DNA of 27,383 bases from contig CALGHW010000157.1 in NCBI GenBank assembly GCA_937916075.1, forward strand, positions 1 through 27,383, in the 5' to 3' direction. Shown here in pieces: positions 14,802 to 23,168 of the stretch. This DNA is from an uncultured Prevotella sp. GTDB lineage: Bacteria; Bacteroidota; Bacteroidia; Bacteroidales; Bacteroidaceae. The position numbers and the translations under genes are program-made. Within the stretch, counting starts at the first letter, position 1; each line of letters opens with the position of its first letter. The notes beneath the pieces were generated by a model. It did no database searches, had not been told where the DNA came from, and saw nothing but the letters and a program-made list of their open reading frames with translations.

Positions 14802-16694
14802 TTATTCCAAATAAGTGTATCCATAGAGTCCCGAGCGGTAGTTGGAGAGAAATTCCTTACCCTCCTCGAGGGTAATCTTGCCGTCCTTCACACTCTTGGT
14901 CACCCATATCTCCAACTGGCGCACCAGCTTCTTGGGATTATACTGTACATAGTCGAGCACCTCGGCCACGGTCTCGCCGTCGAACACCTGGTCGATACTG
15001 TACTTGCCGTCCTTCACACTGATGTGTACGGCCGTGGTGTCACCGAAGAGGTTGTGCATATCACCCAGTATCTCCTGATAGGCGCCCACAAGGAACACGC
15101 CGAGATAGTAAGGCTCGTTCTTCTTCAAGGTATGCACAGGCAAGATATGCGAGTTGTTGCGGTTGGTCACAAAGTTGGCTATCTTTCCGTCGCTGTCGCA
15201 GGTGATATCCTGGATGGTGGCACTGCGGGTAGGCCGCTCGTCGAGCCGCTGCAGGGGCATAATCGGGAAGAGCTGGTCGATAGCCCAGGAGTCAGGCAGC
15301 GACTGGAAGAGCGAGAAGTTGCAGAAATACTTGTCGGCAAGCAGTTTGTCAAGACTCATCAGTTCCTCTGGGGTGTGCTTGAGGTGCTTGGACAGGATGT
15401 TGATTTCATGGCATACGCTCCAGTACATTTTCTCTATCTCGGCACGGTTCTTCAGGTCGAGGATGCCGTGGCTGAACAGTTCAAGCGCCTCCTCGCGTAT
15501 CTGCTCGGCATCATGCCAGTCCTCAAGCATGGTGCGCGGATTGAGGTTGTCCCATATCTCGTAGAGGTCTTTCACCAGTTGGTGACTGTCGGGCTCGGGC
15601 TCAAACTCCTCGGGCATCTCGGGCAGTGAGGCCGTCTCGAGCACGTCCATGACAAGCACAGAGTGGTGGGCTGTAAGCGAGCGTCCGCTCTCGGTGATGA
15701 TATTGGGATGGGGCAGGTTGTTCTTGTCCGACGCCTCGACAAAGGTATAGATGCAGTCGTTGACATATTCCTGGATGGAATAATTGACCGAGCTCTCCGA
15801 ACTGGACGAGCGCGTACCGTCATAATCGACGCCGAGACCGCCGCCACAGTCTACAAAGTCAATATTGTAACCCATACGGTGGAGTTGGATATAGAACTGA
15901 GAGGCCTCGCGCAGGGCTGTCTGTATACGGCGTATCTTGGTAATCTGGCTACCGATATGGAAGTGGATAAGCCGCAAGCAGTCGCGCATGCCCTTCTTGT
16001 CGAGCAGTTCGAGGGCGTCAAGCAGTTCGCCACTGGTAAGTCCAAACTTGCTGGCGTCGCCCCCACTCTCCTCCCATTTGCCGCTTCCGGATGAGGCGAG
16101 CTTGATACGGATGCCGAGATTAGGCTTGACATTGAGCTTCTTGGCCTCACGGGCAATGATTTCCAATTCGTTGAGTTTCTCAATGACAATAAAGATGCGT
16201 TTGCCCATCTTTTGGGCCAGCAGGGCCAGCTCAATATAGTTCTGGTCCTTGTAGCCATTGCAGATGATGAGCGAGTCGCTCTGACACTGAACGGCAATGA
16301 CCGCGTGCAGTTCGGGTTTGGATCCAGCTTCAAGACCGAGATTAAACTTGCGTCCGTGGCCGATGATTTCCTGGACCACAGGCTGCATCTGGTTGACCTT
16401 GATGGGATAGATGATAAAGTTCTCTCCCTTATAATGATACTCCTCGGCCGCTTTTTTAAAGCAGCTGCTGGTCTTCTCGATACGGTTGTCAAGAATGTCG
16501 GGGAAGCGCAGCAACACAGGTGCCGACACGTCGCGCAGGGCCAGCTCGTCCATGATGTCGCGGAGGTCTATCTGTGTATTGTCCTTACAAGGTGTGACAT
16601 AGACGTCACCCTTGTCATTGATACCAAAATAAGAAGTGCCCCATCCAGTGATGTTATAGAGCTCCTTCGAGTCTTCGGTGGTCCATTTTTTCAT
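14802..16694 (-). CDS. speA: Biosynthetic arginine decarboxylase
   Basis: A 630-residue PLP enzyme converting arginine to agmatine and CO2, the first step of one polyamine route. Lys99 in YPIKVNQMQ is the PLP lysine of this fold III (alanine racemase-like) family. FVDCGGGLGVDYDG and ITESGRSLTAHHS are the PLP-phosphate-binding and active-site motifs of the barrel and C-terminal domains. The full length matches SpeA (about 630-660 residues). It sits between aroK (43 bases upstream) and argB, so arginine supply and use may be co-expressed. No separate promoter is clear in the 43-base gap. Confidence 0.96.
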   Translation of the reverse strand: MKKWTTEDSKELYNITGWGTSYFGINDKGDVYVTPCKDNTQIDLRDIMDELALRDVSAPVLLRFPDILDNRIEKTSSCFKKAAEEYHYKGENFIIYPIKVNQMQPVVQEIIGHGRKFNLGLEAGSKPELHAVIAVQCQSDSLIICNGYKDQNYIELALLAQKMGKRIFIVIEKLNELEIIAREAKKLNVKPNLGIRIKLASSGSGKWEESGGDASKFGLTSGELLDALELLDKKGMRDCLRLIHFHIGSQITKIRRIQTALREASQFYIQLHRMGYNIDFVDCGGGLGVDYDGTRSSSSESSVNYSIQEYVNDCIYTFVEASDKNNLPHPNIITESGRSLTAHHSVLVMDVLETASLPEMPEEFEPEPDSHQLVKDLYEIWDNLNPRTMLEDWHDAEQIREEALELFSHGILDLKNRAEIEKMYWSVCHEINILSKHLKHTPEELMSLDKLLADKYFCNFSLFQSLPDSWAIDQLFPIMPLQRLDERPTRSATIQDITCDSDGKIANFVTNRNNSHILPVHTLKKNEPYYLGVFLVGAYQEILGDMHNLFGDTTAVHISVKDGKYSIDQVFDGETVAEVLDYVQYNPKKLVRQLEIWVTKSVKDGKITLEEGKEFLSNYRSGLYGYTYLE

Positions 16695-16737
16695 TTGTTT
16701 TATTTTCGCTTTGGTGTTTATTGTTTACGGGCCATTG

Positions 16738-17265
16738 TCATATACCGAGGAGTTCTCTCAACTTGGCCACGGAGATTTTTATTTTTTCGTAGTTGTCCAT
16801 CAGGCTGACGTCAAGTGTGTAACGGGCCTTGCTATAATAAGGCTCGCGCCATGCCAGCTGCTCGCCGATAAAGGCCATCAGCTCTTCGGGTGACTTGCCC
16901 TTGAGCAGAGGCCGCTCGGTCTTGCCCATGTGCAGATGCTTATAGAGCACATCGGGCTGGGCCTTGAGATAAACCACGGCTCCCTGACCGTTGAGGTAGT
17001 CCATATTGTCGAAGAAGCAGGGCGTGCCGCCTCCGCAACTCAGTACCACGTTTTCAAACTCGGCCACCTCGTGGAGCATATTTCGCTCCACCTGGCGGAA
17101 GCCATCTTCTCCCCGCTCGGCAAACAGTTGGGGAACAGTCTTGCGCATACGGCTCTCTATATACCAGTCAAGGTCATAGAAGTCCATGCCCAGATCTTTG
17201 GCCAGTGCCTTGCCCACGGTGGTCTTGCCGGCACCCATATAGCCTATAATGATGATTCGGTTCAT
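16738..17265 (-). CDS. aroK: Shikimate kinase
   Basis: A 175-residue P-loop kinase for the fifth step of the shikimate pathway (shikimate to shikimate 3-phosphate). Walker A is GYMGAGKTT (8-16). The shikimate-binding DLD motif (FYDLDWYIE) and GGGTP (in SCGGGTPCF) are present, with the lid region KTERPLLKG and the adenine-binding C-terminal arginine region. It is encoded between topA (70 bases upstream) and speA (43 bases downstream) on the same strand and is probably co-transcribed with them. Confidence 0.96.
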   Translation of the reverse strand: MNRIIIIGYMGAGKTTVGKALAKDLGMDFYDLDWYIESRMRKTVPQLFAERGEDGFRQVERNMLHEVAEFENVVLSCGGGTPCFFDNMDYLNGQGAVVYLKAQPDVLYKHLHMGKTERPLLKGKSPEELMAFIGEQLAWREPYYSKARYTLDVSLMDNYEKIKISVAKLRELLGI

Positions 17266-17335
17266 GTCTGTTTCTATTTATGATTCCACATGCCCTGTGA
17301 CAGTGTCGCCGAAGGGGGAGAAGATGCCAAGACAC

Positions 17336-19654
17336 CTACTTTTCCTTCTTAACAGTCGTATTATTGATGATGTCCATACACTCCTCATAGGTCAGGCTGG
17401 CCGCCTTCTCATGGAGGGCTTTGGGCAGACGATAGTTTTTGCCTTTATAAGCAAGGTAAGGACCGTAACGGCCGTTGAGCACTTCCAATTCTGGTTCTTC
17501 CTTGAAAGTCTTCAGGTGCCGCTGGGCTTCCTGTTTACGTTTTTCCTCAATAAGGGCTACGGCCTGTCCAAGGGTAATGGTCATCGGGTCGGTGCCTTTG
17601 GGCAGCGACACATACTTCTTGTTGTGAAGCACATAAGGACCAAAACGACCTGCGCCGATAATGACCTTGGTTCCCTCGAAATCGCCCACCTCGCGGGGCA
17701 ACTTAAAGAGTTCGAGCGCCTCGTCGAGCGTGATGGTCTCCATGCTCTTGTCGGCCGGAAGCTGGGCAAAGCGGGGCTTCTCCTTGTCATCAGCCGTACC
17801 TATCTGGACCACCGGTCCGAAACGGCCAATCTTCACGAATACGGGCTTTCCGCTTTGTGGGTCGTCACCGAGTTGCCGCTCGCCAGCCTTGTGCTCCGAG
17901 CGCTCGTTCATGGTCTTCTCTACGGTAGGCTCAAAGTCCTGGTAGAAGTTTTTCATCATGTCGGTCCACTTGTCCTTGCCTTCGGCTATCTCGTCAAATT
18001 TCTGTTCCACCTTGGCCGTGAAGTTATAGTCCATGATAGCCGGGAAATACTTCATCAGGAAGTCATTCACCACGATACCGATATCCGTAGGCAACAGCTT
18101 GCCTTTCTCGCTGCCCACTTGCTCGGTGCGCTCTTTTTGGGTGATGAGCTTGCCCTTGAGTATATCGACGGTGTATTTGCGCTCCTCGCCTTTCTTGTCG
18201 CCCTTGTGTACATACTCGCGCTGCTGGATGGTGCTGATGGTCGGCGCATAAGTAGACGGACGGCCGATGCCCAGCTCCTCCAGCTTGTGGACCAGACTGG
18301 CCTCGGTATACCGCACGGGACCTTGGCTGAAGCGCTCGGTGGCCGATACCTCACGGCGAGTCAGTTCCTGGCCTTTCTCCAGAGGTGGCAAGAGCCGGTG
18401 ATTCTCATCGTCAGAGGCCTGGTCGTCGTCAGACGACTCACGGTAGACCTTGAGGAATCCGTCGAACTTCACCACCTCACCCGTGGCGACAAACTGCTCT
18501 GCGAGCCCTGAGCCCACGATATTGACCGTGGTCTTCTCAATCAAGGCGTCGGCCATCTGGCAGGCGGCCGTGCGCTTCCATATCAAGTCATAGAGTCGCT
18601 TTTCCTGCACTGTGCCCTCAATGGTTGTCTTTGACATATCGGTGGGACGGATAGCCTCGTGAGCCTCCTGGGCGCCCTTCGACTGGGTGTGATAGATATG
18701 CTCATGGCTATATTCGGCTCCCCATCGCTTGGTGATTTCCTCTTTGCAGGCATTCAGGCAGAAAGACGACAGGTTGACCGAGTCGGTACGCATATAGGTG
18801 ATACGTCCGTTCTCATAGAGATGCTGGGCTATCATCATGGTCTGCGACACGGTAAAGCCCAATTTGCGGGCTGCCTCCTGCTGCAGGGTAGATGTGGTGA
18901 ATGGAGGTGCGGGGGTGCGCTTGAGTGGCTTCTTGCCTACGCTGTCTACCGTAAAGCTGGCATCCTTGCATTTCTCCAGGAAGGCCATTACTTCTTCATG
19001 GGTCTTGAAGCGCTGTCCCAGTTCGGCCTTTACCTCTGTGGCCGAGCCGTCGGGATTGGTGATGGCAAAGATAGCGTTAACCCGATAATAGGGTTCACTC
19101 TTGAAGTGCTGTATCTCGCGCTCGCGCTCAACGATGAGTCTGACAGCCACACTCTGCACACGACCGGCAGAGAGAGCGGGCTTCACCTTGCGCCACAACA
19201 CGGGCGAGAGCTTGAATCCCACCAGCCGGTCGAGCACACGGCGGGCTTGCTGGGCATTGACCAGATTCATGTCCAAATGGCGCGGATGCTCGATGGCCGC
19301 CAGGATGGCAGGCTTGGTGATTTCGTGGAACACGATGCGGTTGGTCTTCTCCTCGTCCAGTCCCAGCACCTCACACAGATGCCACGAGATGGCTTCTCCC
19401 TCACGGTCCTCATCGGATGCCAGCCACACCTTGTCGGCCTTGCCGGCATTCTGCTTCAACTCCTTGACGAGTTTCTCCTTCTCCTCGGGTATCTCATAAT
19501 GGGGTGTCAGGGTCTTGGTATCTATACTCAATTCCTTCTTCTTCAAGTCGCGGATGTGGCCGTAACTTGACATCACCTTATAGTCATCTCCTAAAAATTT
19601 CTCGATAGTCTTGGCCTTGGCAGGCGACTCGACTATGACCAGATTCTTCTGCAT
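17336..19654 (-). CDS. topA: DNA topoisomerase I (type IA)
   Basis: A 772-residue type IA topoisomerase that relaxes negative supercoils. The Toprim domain opens with LVIVESPAKAKTIEKFLG and contains the acidic metal site ASDEDREGEA. The catalytic tyrosine is Tyr287 in ITYMRTDSVNLS. The C-terminal part (about 580-770) has no cysteine zinc fingers; instead it has repeated GRFGPYVLHNKKYVSLPKG and GRYGPYLAYKGKNYRLPK units, the Toprim C-terminal repeat type common in Bacteroidota. It is the first gene of the topA-aroK-speA-argB series. Its own -7 box is at 19683-19690. Confidence 0.97.
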   Translation of the reverse strand: MQKNLVIVESPAKAKTIEKFLGDDYKVMSSYGHIRDLKKKELSIDTKTLTPHYEIPEEKEKLVKELKQNAGKADKVWLASDEDREGEAISWHLCEVLGLDEEKTNRIVFHEITKPAILAAIEHPRHLDMNLVNAQQARRVLDRLVGFKLSPVLWRKVKPALSAGRVQSVAVRLIVEREREIQHFKSEPYYRVNAIFAITNPDGSATEVKAELGQRFKTHEEVMAFLEKCKDASFTVDSVGKKPLKRTPAPPFTTSTLQQEAARKLGFTVSQTMMIAQHLYENGRITYMRTDSVNLSSFCLNACKEEITKRWGAEYSHEHIYHTQSKGAQEAHEAIRPTDMSKTTIEGTVQEKRLYDLIWKRTAACQMADALIEKTTVNIVGSGLAEQFVATGEVVKFDGFLKVYRESSDDDQASDDENHRLLPPLEKGQELTRREVSATERFSQGPVRYTEASLVHKLEELGIGRPSTYAPTISTIQQREYVHKGDKKGEERKYTVDILKGKLITQKERTEQVGSEKGKLLPTDIGIVVNDFLMKYFPAIMDYNFTAKVEQKFDEIAEGKDKWTDMMKNFYQDFEPTVEKTMNERSEHKAGERQLGDDPQSGKPVFVKIGRFGPVVQIGTADDKEKPRFAQLPADKSMETITLDEALELFKLPREVGDFEGTKVIIGAGRFGPYVLHNKKYVSLPKGTDPMTITLGQAVALIEEKRKQEAQRHLKTFKEEPELEVLNGRYGPYLAYKGKNYRLPKALHEKAASLTYEECMDIINNTTVKKEK

Positions 19655-19682
19655 ATCTTGTTTATAACATTGATTTGGGGTG

Positions 19683-19706
19683 CAAAAATAAGCAAAAAGT
19701 TTGCTT
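19683..19706 (-). promoter_or_regulatory. topA -7 box with adjoining inverted repeat
   Basis: On the minus strand TATTTTTG (19690-19683) fits TAnnTTTG, 29 bases before the topA ATG. A 7-bp inverted repeat AAGCAAA/TTTGCTT with a 3-base spacer (19690-19706) lies immediately upstream, in the -7/-33 interval, a position where a bound protein would block transcription. Confidence 0.45.
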
Positions 19707-19766
19707 CCACATTATATATAAAGTGAATTTTCTACTTTTTTAATGAATGGAAGGAAGCGGATACCG

Positions 19767-19804
19767 AAAAAAAAGAGCGTGGCAAGCCTCGCGGCTGACC
19801 ACAC
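19767..19804 (-). terminator. Strong terminator upstream of topA
   Basis: On the minus strand GTGTGG (19804-19799) pairs with CCACGC (19782-19777). The stem continues through one C-T mismatch to AGCC/GGCT capped by a GCGA tetraloop, and is followed by TC and eight T. It points toward topA but ends 112 bases before its start codon, so it serves a separate upstream transcript. Confidence 0.8.
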
Positions 19805-19897
19805 CCCAAAACAAAATAGTATGAAGAAAAGTTTTTATCATTGGCTATCCAGCCTTCTGACCGTTGAAGACCTTCAGACTGGAAGATTTATCAAAAC
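19767..19897 (-). ncRNA. Candidate small RNA upstream of topA
   Basis: A -7 box TATATTTG on the minus strand (19911-19904) and the terminator at 19767-19804 outline a transcript of about 130 bases with no sensible protein (only a 33-codon frame that runs through the terminator). A hairpin near the 5' end is likely: CCAG/CTGG and TCTGA/TCAGA pair around a 13-base loop. It does not contain motifs I know from 4.5S RNA or tmRNA. The -33 element is weak, so it might instead be the 3' end of the Nudix transcript. Confidence 0.4.
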
Positions 19898-19903
19898 ACA
19901 TTG

Positions 19904-19911
19904 CAAATATA
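19904..19911 (-). promoter_or_regulatory. -7 box for the candidate small RNA
   Basis: CAAATATA on the plus strand reads TATATTTG, followed by C, on the minus strand, a perfect TAnnTTTG. A TTTG lies 14 bases further upstream, shorter than the usual 19-21. Confidence 0.45.
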
Positions 19912-20023
19912 CGTTTTTTCAAGGACAAATCACCCTGTTTGCACTCGTTTTTAACATGTTATAGGGTAAAATTGCACAATCATACATATACGAGGCTGAT
20001 TTCCACACTTCCGCCTCTGCCTC

Positions 20024-20542
20024 TCAGGACCGCTCCAGGAAGTTGTAGAGGGCCTGACGGATGGAGCGCAGCCCGAACTGCTCTGTATGGATATCCTTGA
20101 GCGGCACCCAAAAGCACTCGGCGGCATCGTCGGCAGCACGCAGCACGCCGCAGTCCTTGACTTCACAACGGAAGAAAAAGTCGAGCGTGGGGATGTCCAT
20201 GCCTGAATAGCGGTAGACATTGGGAATGCTGAACAGGTATTCCGCAGAGCATACCTCCAACCCTGTCTCTTCCATCACCTCCCGGGCCACGCCCTCCTCG
20301 GCTGTCTCGCCAAGGTCGGTAAAGCCGCCCGGCAGGTCGAGCGTGCCCTTGGCCGGCTCCTTGCCGCGGCGCTCCACAAGCAGCTCGCCGCGCTCGTTGA
20401 GAATAAAGGCTGCCGTGGCCGCACTGGGATTCATATAATACTCAAATCCGCAGTTCTCACACTGACGGCTTTTCTCACTGTTCACATCAAAATGCTTGCT
20501 GCCACACCGGGGGCAATATTCAAATTTCTCTAATGGATGCAT
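20024..20542 (-). CDS. Nudix hydrolase with N-terminal zinc ribbon
   Basis: A 172-residue hydrolase of nucleoside-diphosphate-linked compounds. A short zinc ribbon (CPRCG near residue 10 and CENCG near residue 28) precedes the Nudix domain. The Nudix box is complete: GFTDLGE then TAEEGVA then REVMEETGLEV, matching GX5EX7REUXEEXGU. A zinc ribbon plus Nudix is the architecture of NudC-like and ADP-ribose or NADH pyrophosphatase-type enzymes, but the true substrate cannot be read from sequence. It stands alone between the topA upstream region and the divergent esterase gene. Confidence 0.9.
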   Translation of the reverse strand: MHPLEKFEYCPRCGSKHFDVNSEKSRQCENCGFEYYMNPSAATAAFILNERGELLVERRGKEPAKGTLDLPGGFTDLGETAEEGVAREVMEETGLEVCSAEYLFSIPNVYRYSGMDIPTLDFFFRCEVKDCGVLRAADDAAECFWVPLKDIHTEQFGLRSIRQALYNFLERS

Positions 20543-20629
20543 CGTCTTAAAATTAGAAAATTAGAATTCGGAATATTCAAAATATGATAATTCGCTTTCT
20601 TTTTGACTGCAATATTACTAAATTTTATC

Positions 20630-20637
20630 TATCTTTG
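20630..20637 (+). promoter_or_regulatory. -7 box of the esterase gene
   Basis: TAtcTTTG, followed by C. A TTTG at 20602-20605 is 24 bases upstream, slightly too far for the consensus. It would give a leader of about 100 bases to the ATG at 20741. Confidence 0.55.
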
Positions 20638-20740
20638 CAAAGCGTCGGCTTATTTTTTGACGAGGAAACTGTCTTTACCGCCAAAACGATGCCGAAAAAC
20701 GCCAAGACTGAAGGAACCATATAATAAAGAATACCCGAAA

Positions 20741-21556
20741 ATGAGAAAATTGTTATTGCTACTCGCCTTGTTGCTTGCCGTGACTGGAATACAGGCAGCC
20801 CAGCGCCCCACAGTGTTAAACCTTTGGACCGGCCGCGCGCCTCATCAGAGCCAAGACCGGCAGGACACGGCCAAGGTGTATGTGTACCTGCCCGACAAAC
20901 CGTCAGGACGAGCCGTGGTCATCTGTCCTGGAGGAGGCTACGAGCATCTGGCCATCGGCCATGAGGGAAAGGACTGGGCCAGCTTCTTCAACCAGCAGGG
21001 CGTGGCGGCCATCGTGCTGAAATACCGGCTGCCACACGGTGACTACCGCCTGCCCACAGAGGATGCCGAGGAGGCTATCCGACTGGTGCGCCGCCATGCC
21101 AACCGCTGGAACATACAGCCCGACCAGGTGGGTATCATGGGGTCGTCGGCCGGAGGACACCTGGCCTCAACCATAGCCACTCATGCCACCAAGGATGCCG
21201 CGCCCAACTTTCAGATACTTTTCTACCCCGTCATCACGATGGACCCGAGCTTCACCCACAAGGGCTCGCACGACAACTTGCTGGGCAGCGACGCCAAAAA
21301 GAAGCTGGAAAAGGAATACAGCAGTGACCAACAGGTGACACGGGCCACTCCAAGAGCATTCATCGCCCTGTCTGACGATGACCATGTGGTGCTACCGGCC
21401 AACGGCGTGAACTACTACCTGGAGTGCTACCGCCACGACGTGCCGGCCACGCTCCACGTATATCCCAACGGTGGCCATGGATGGGGCTTCAAGCCGGACT
21501 TTGCATACCACATCGAAATGCTGCTCGACCTGAAGGCCTGGCTGGGAAGCTTTTAG
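20741..21556 (+). CDS. Secreted alpha/beta-hydrolase, probable carbohydrate esterase
   Basis: A 271-residue esterase-type hydrolase. The ATG at 20741 starts a clear signal peptide (MRKLLLLLALLLAVTGIQAA); the longer upstream frame begins ahead of the -7 box and lacks sense. The oxyanion region CPGGGYEHLA, the nucleophile Ser136 in GSSAGG, the acid in SDDDH (212-214) and His246 in GGHGWG make a full triad. Relatives in xylan-using Prevotella and Bacteroides remove acetyl or feruloyl groups from xylan, so activity on acetylated xylan is likely but not proven; peptide or lipid esters remain possible. A single gene with its own promoter; palindromic repeat copy 2 lies 120 bases downstream and may act as its terminator. 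Confidence 0.85.
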   Translation: MRKLLLLLALLLAVTGIQAAQRPTVLNLWTGRAPHQSQDRQDTAKVYVYLPDKPSGRAVVICPGGGYEHLAIGHEGKDWASFFNQQGVAAIVLKYRLPHGDYRLPTEDAEEAIRLVRRHANRWNIQPDQVGIMGSSAGGHLASTIATHATKDAAPNFQILFYPVITMDPSFTHKGSHDNLLGSDAKKKLEKEYSSDQQVTRATPRAFIALSDDDHVVLPANGVNYYLECYRHDVPATLHVYPNGGHGWGFKPDFAYHIEMLLDLKAWLGSF

Positions 21557-21677
21557 GACCGGGCTTCCAAGACATTCTGCAAGCCTTCAGGCCGATGTCA
21601 AAAAAACAAGAATAATATAAAAATATTTCATACTCTTTCAGTGTGCTCTTCGGAGCGTCCGAAACGAATAAAATGAG

Positions 21678-21758
21678 AAAGTTGCCTGATTACGAAGAGA
21701 AACCTGCCAAGTTTCTCCCAGAAATCAGGCAACTTTCTCTTCGTAATCAGGCAACTTT
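21678..21758 (-). repeat. Palindromic interspersed repeat, copy 2 (inverted)
   Basis: A hairpin with a perfect 25-bp outer stem (21678-21702 with 21734-21758), then two mismatches and TGCC/GGCA. The 19-base loop AAGTTTCTCCCAGAAATCA (21709-21727) is the exact reverse complement of the loop of copy 1 at 361-379, so the two copies are inverted relative to each other. It lies between the esterase gene and the next promoter; the following CTTTATTTTC could let it end the esterase transcript. Confidence 0.85.
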
Positions 21759-21872
21759 ATTTTCACAGAATAAGCAAATGTAATAAAATATCATTGAATA
21801 CGCATCATTTGATCTCATCTAACATATTTTATATTATAGCTTGCAAAACTTTTTTATCTCGCTCGTTTGCAC

Positions 21873-21880
21873 TACCTTTG
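21873..21880 (+). promoter_or_regulatory. -7 box of the SpmAB-like gene
   Basis: TAccTTTG, followed by C, 10 bases before the ATG at 21890. A T-rich stretch occupies the -33 position. Its place inside the longer TTG-started frame argues for the ATG start. Confidence 0.65.
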
Positions 21881-21889
21881 CATCCTGTT

Positions 21890-23119
21890 ATGGTACTGAA
21901 TTATATTTGGATAGCATTTTTTCTCATCGCATTTGTCATCGCGGTGGTGAAATTGGTGTTCTGGGGTGACATGACCGTCTTTCCGGCCATGATGGACTCC
22001 ACCTTCGCCTCGTCGAAGACAGCCTTCGAGATTTCACTCGGCCTGACCGGCGTCTTGTCGTTGTGGCTCGGCGTGATGAAGATTGGCGAGCGGGGCGGCA
22101 TGGTCAATGCCTTGGCCCGACTGCTCAGCCCCGTGTTTTCACGGTTGTTTCCCGACATTCCCAAAGGCCATCCCGTAACGGGCAGCATCTTCATGAACAT
22201 TGCGGCCAATATGCTGGGACTGGACAACGCCGCCACCCCGTTGGGGCTCAAGGCCATGGAACAACTCCAGGAGCTGAACCCCAAGAAGGACACAGCCTCC
22301 AACCCGATGATTATGTTTCTGGTGCTCAACACGTCGGGACTGACCCTCATCCCCGTGAGCATCATGGTATACCGGGCGCAGATGGGAGCCGCCCAGCCCA
22401 CTGATGTATTTGTGCCCATCCTGTTGGCCACCTTCTTCTCCACCCTGGCCGGCATCATCGTGACCAGCCTCTACCAGCGCATCAACCTCATCAACCGCAC
22501 CATGCTGACGGCCCTTGGCGGCCTGTCGCTTCTGGTGGCCGCCATCATCTGGGGATTCAGCCAGATGGACAAGGACCAGATGAACATGGTGAGCACCTCG
22601 GTGGCCAACATCCTGCTGATGTGCATCATCGTGGGCTTTATCTTGGCCGGCATGCGCAAGCGGGTCAATGTGTATGACGCTTTCATCGAGGGGGCCAAGG
22701 ACGGATTTCAAACCGCCGTGCGCATCATTCCCTACCTGGTGGCCATCCTGGTGGGCATCGGGGTGTTCCGGGCCTCGGGAGCCATGGACTTATTAACCGA
22801 CGGCATACGCCAGGCTGTAGAGGCCTGTGGCGGCAACAGTGACTTTGTGGGGGCCTTGCCCACCGCGATGATGAAGCCGCTGTCGGGCAGCGGGGCGCGG
22901 GGCATGATGGTGGATGCCATGACCACTTACGGGGCCGACTCTTTTGTGGGCCGGCTGAGCTGCATCTTCCAAGGCTCCACCGACACCACATTCTATGTCC
23001 TGGCGGTCTACTTCGGCAGTGTGGGCATACGTTACACCCGCCATGCAGTGGCTTGCGGACTGCTGGCCGACCTGGCCGGCGTGGCTGCCGCCATCGCCAT
23101 CGCTTACCTCTTCTTCTGA
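21890..23119 (+). CDS. SpmA-SpmB-like membrane protein (nucleoside recognition/Gate domains)
   Basis: A 409-residue polytopic membrane protein formed by two Gate (nucleoside recognition) domains in tandem, as in a fusion of spore maturation proteins SpmA and SpmB. The first half has GSIFMNIAANMLGLDNAATPLGLKAM; the second has PYLVAILVGIGVFRASGAM and the typical ALPTAMMKPLSGSGARGMMVD. The organism is not expected to make spores, and such fusions occur in Bacteroidetes; a transport-related role is possible but unknown. The start at ATG 21890 follows the -7 box by 10 bases; the TTG at 21794 is rejected. It heads a probable operon with the flippase (49 bases) and the S46 peptidase. Confidence 0.88.
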   Translation: MVLNYIWIAFFLIAFVIAVVKLVFWGDMTVFPAMMDSTFASSKTAFEISLGLTGVLSLWLGVMKIGERGGMVNALARLLSPVFSRLFPDIPKGHPVTGSIFMNIAANMLGLDNAATPLGLKAMEQLQELNPKKDTASNPMIMFLVLNTSGLTLIPVSIMVYRAQMGAAQPTDVFVPILLATFFSTLAGIIVTSLYQRINLINRTMLTALGGLSLLVAAIIWGFSQMDKDQMNMVSTSVANILLMCIIVGFILAGMRKRVNVYDAFIEGAKDGFQTAVRIIPYLVAILVGIGVFRASGAMDLLTDGIRQAVEACGGNSDFVGALPTAMMKPLSGSGARGMMVDAMTTYGADSFVGRLSCIFQGSTDTTFYVLAVYFGSVGIRYTRHAVACGLLADLAGVAAAIAIAYLFF

Positions 23120-23168
23120 GAACGGCTGCCCCACCCTCTCATCATGCAAAATCATCAAAAATATAACA

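Noticed and set aside
20603..20740. 46-codon extension of the esterase
   Set aside because: It begins upstream of the -7 box; ATG 20741 starts a perfect signal peptide.
21794..21889. Upstream TTG start of the SpmAB-like gene
   Set aside because: The extension contains the -7 box and is unlike the family; ATG 21890 is used.
22995..23168. 58-codon extension of the flippase into the previous gene
   Set aside because: It overlaps the SpmAB-like coding end, and the family begins at ATG 23169.
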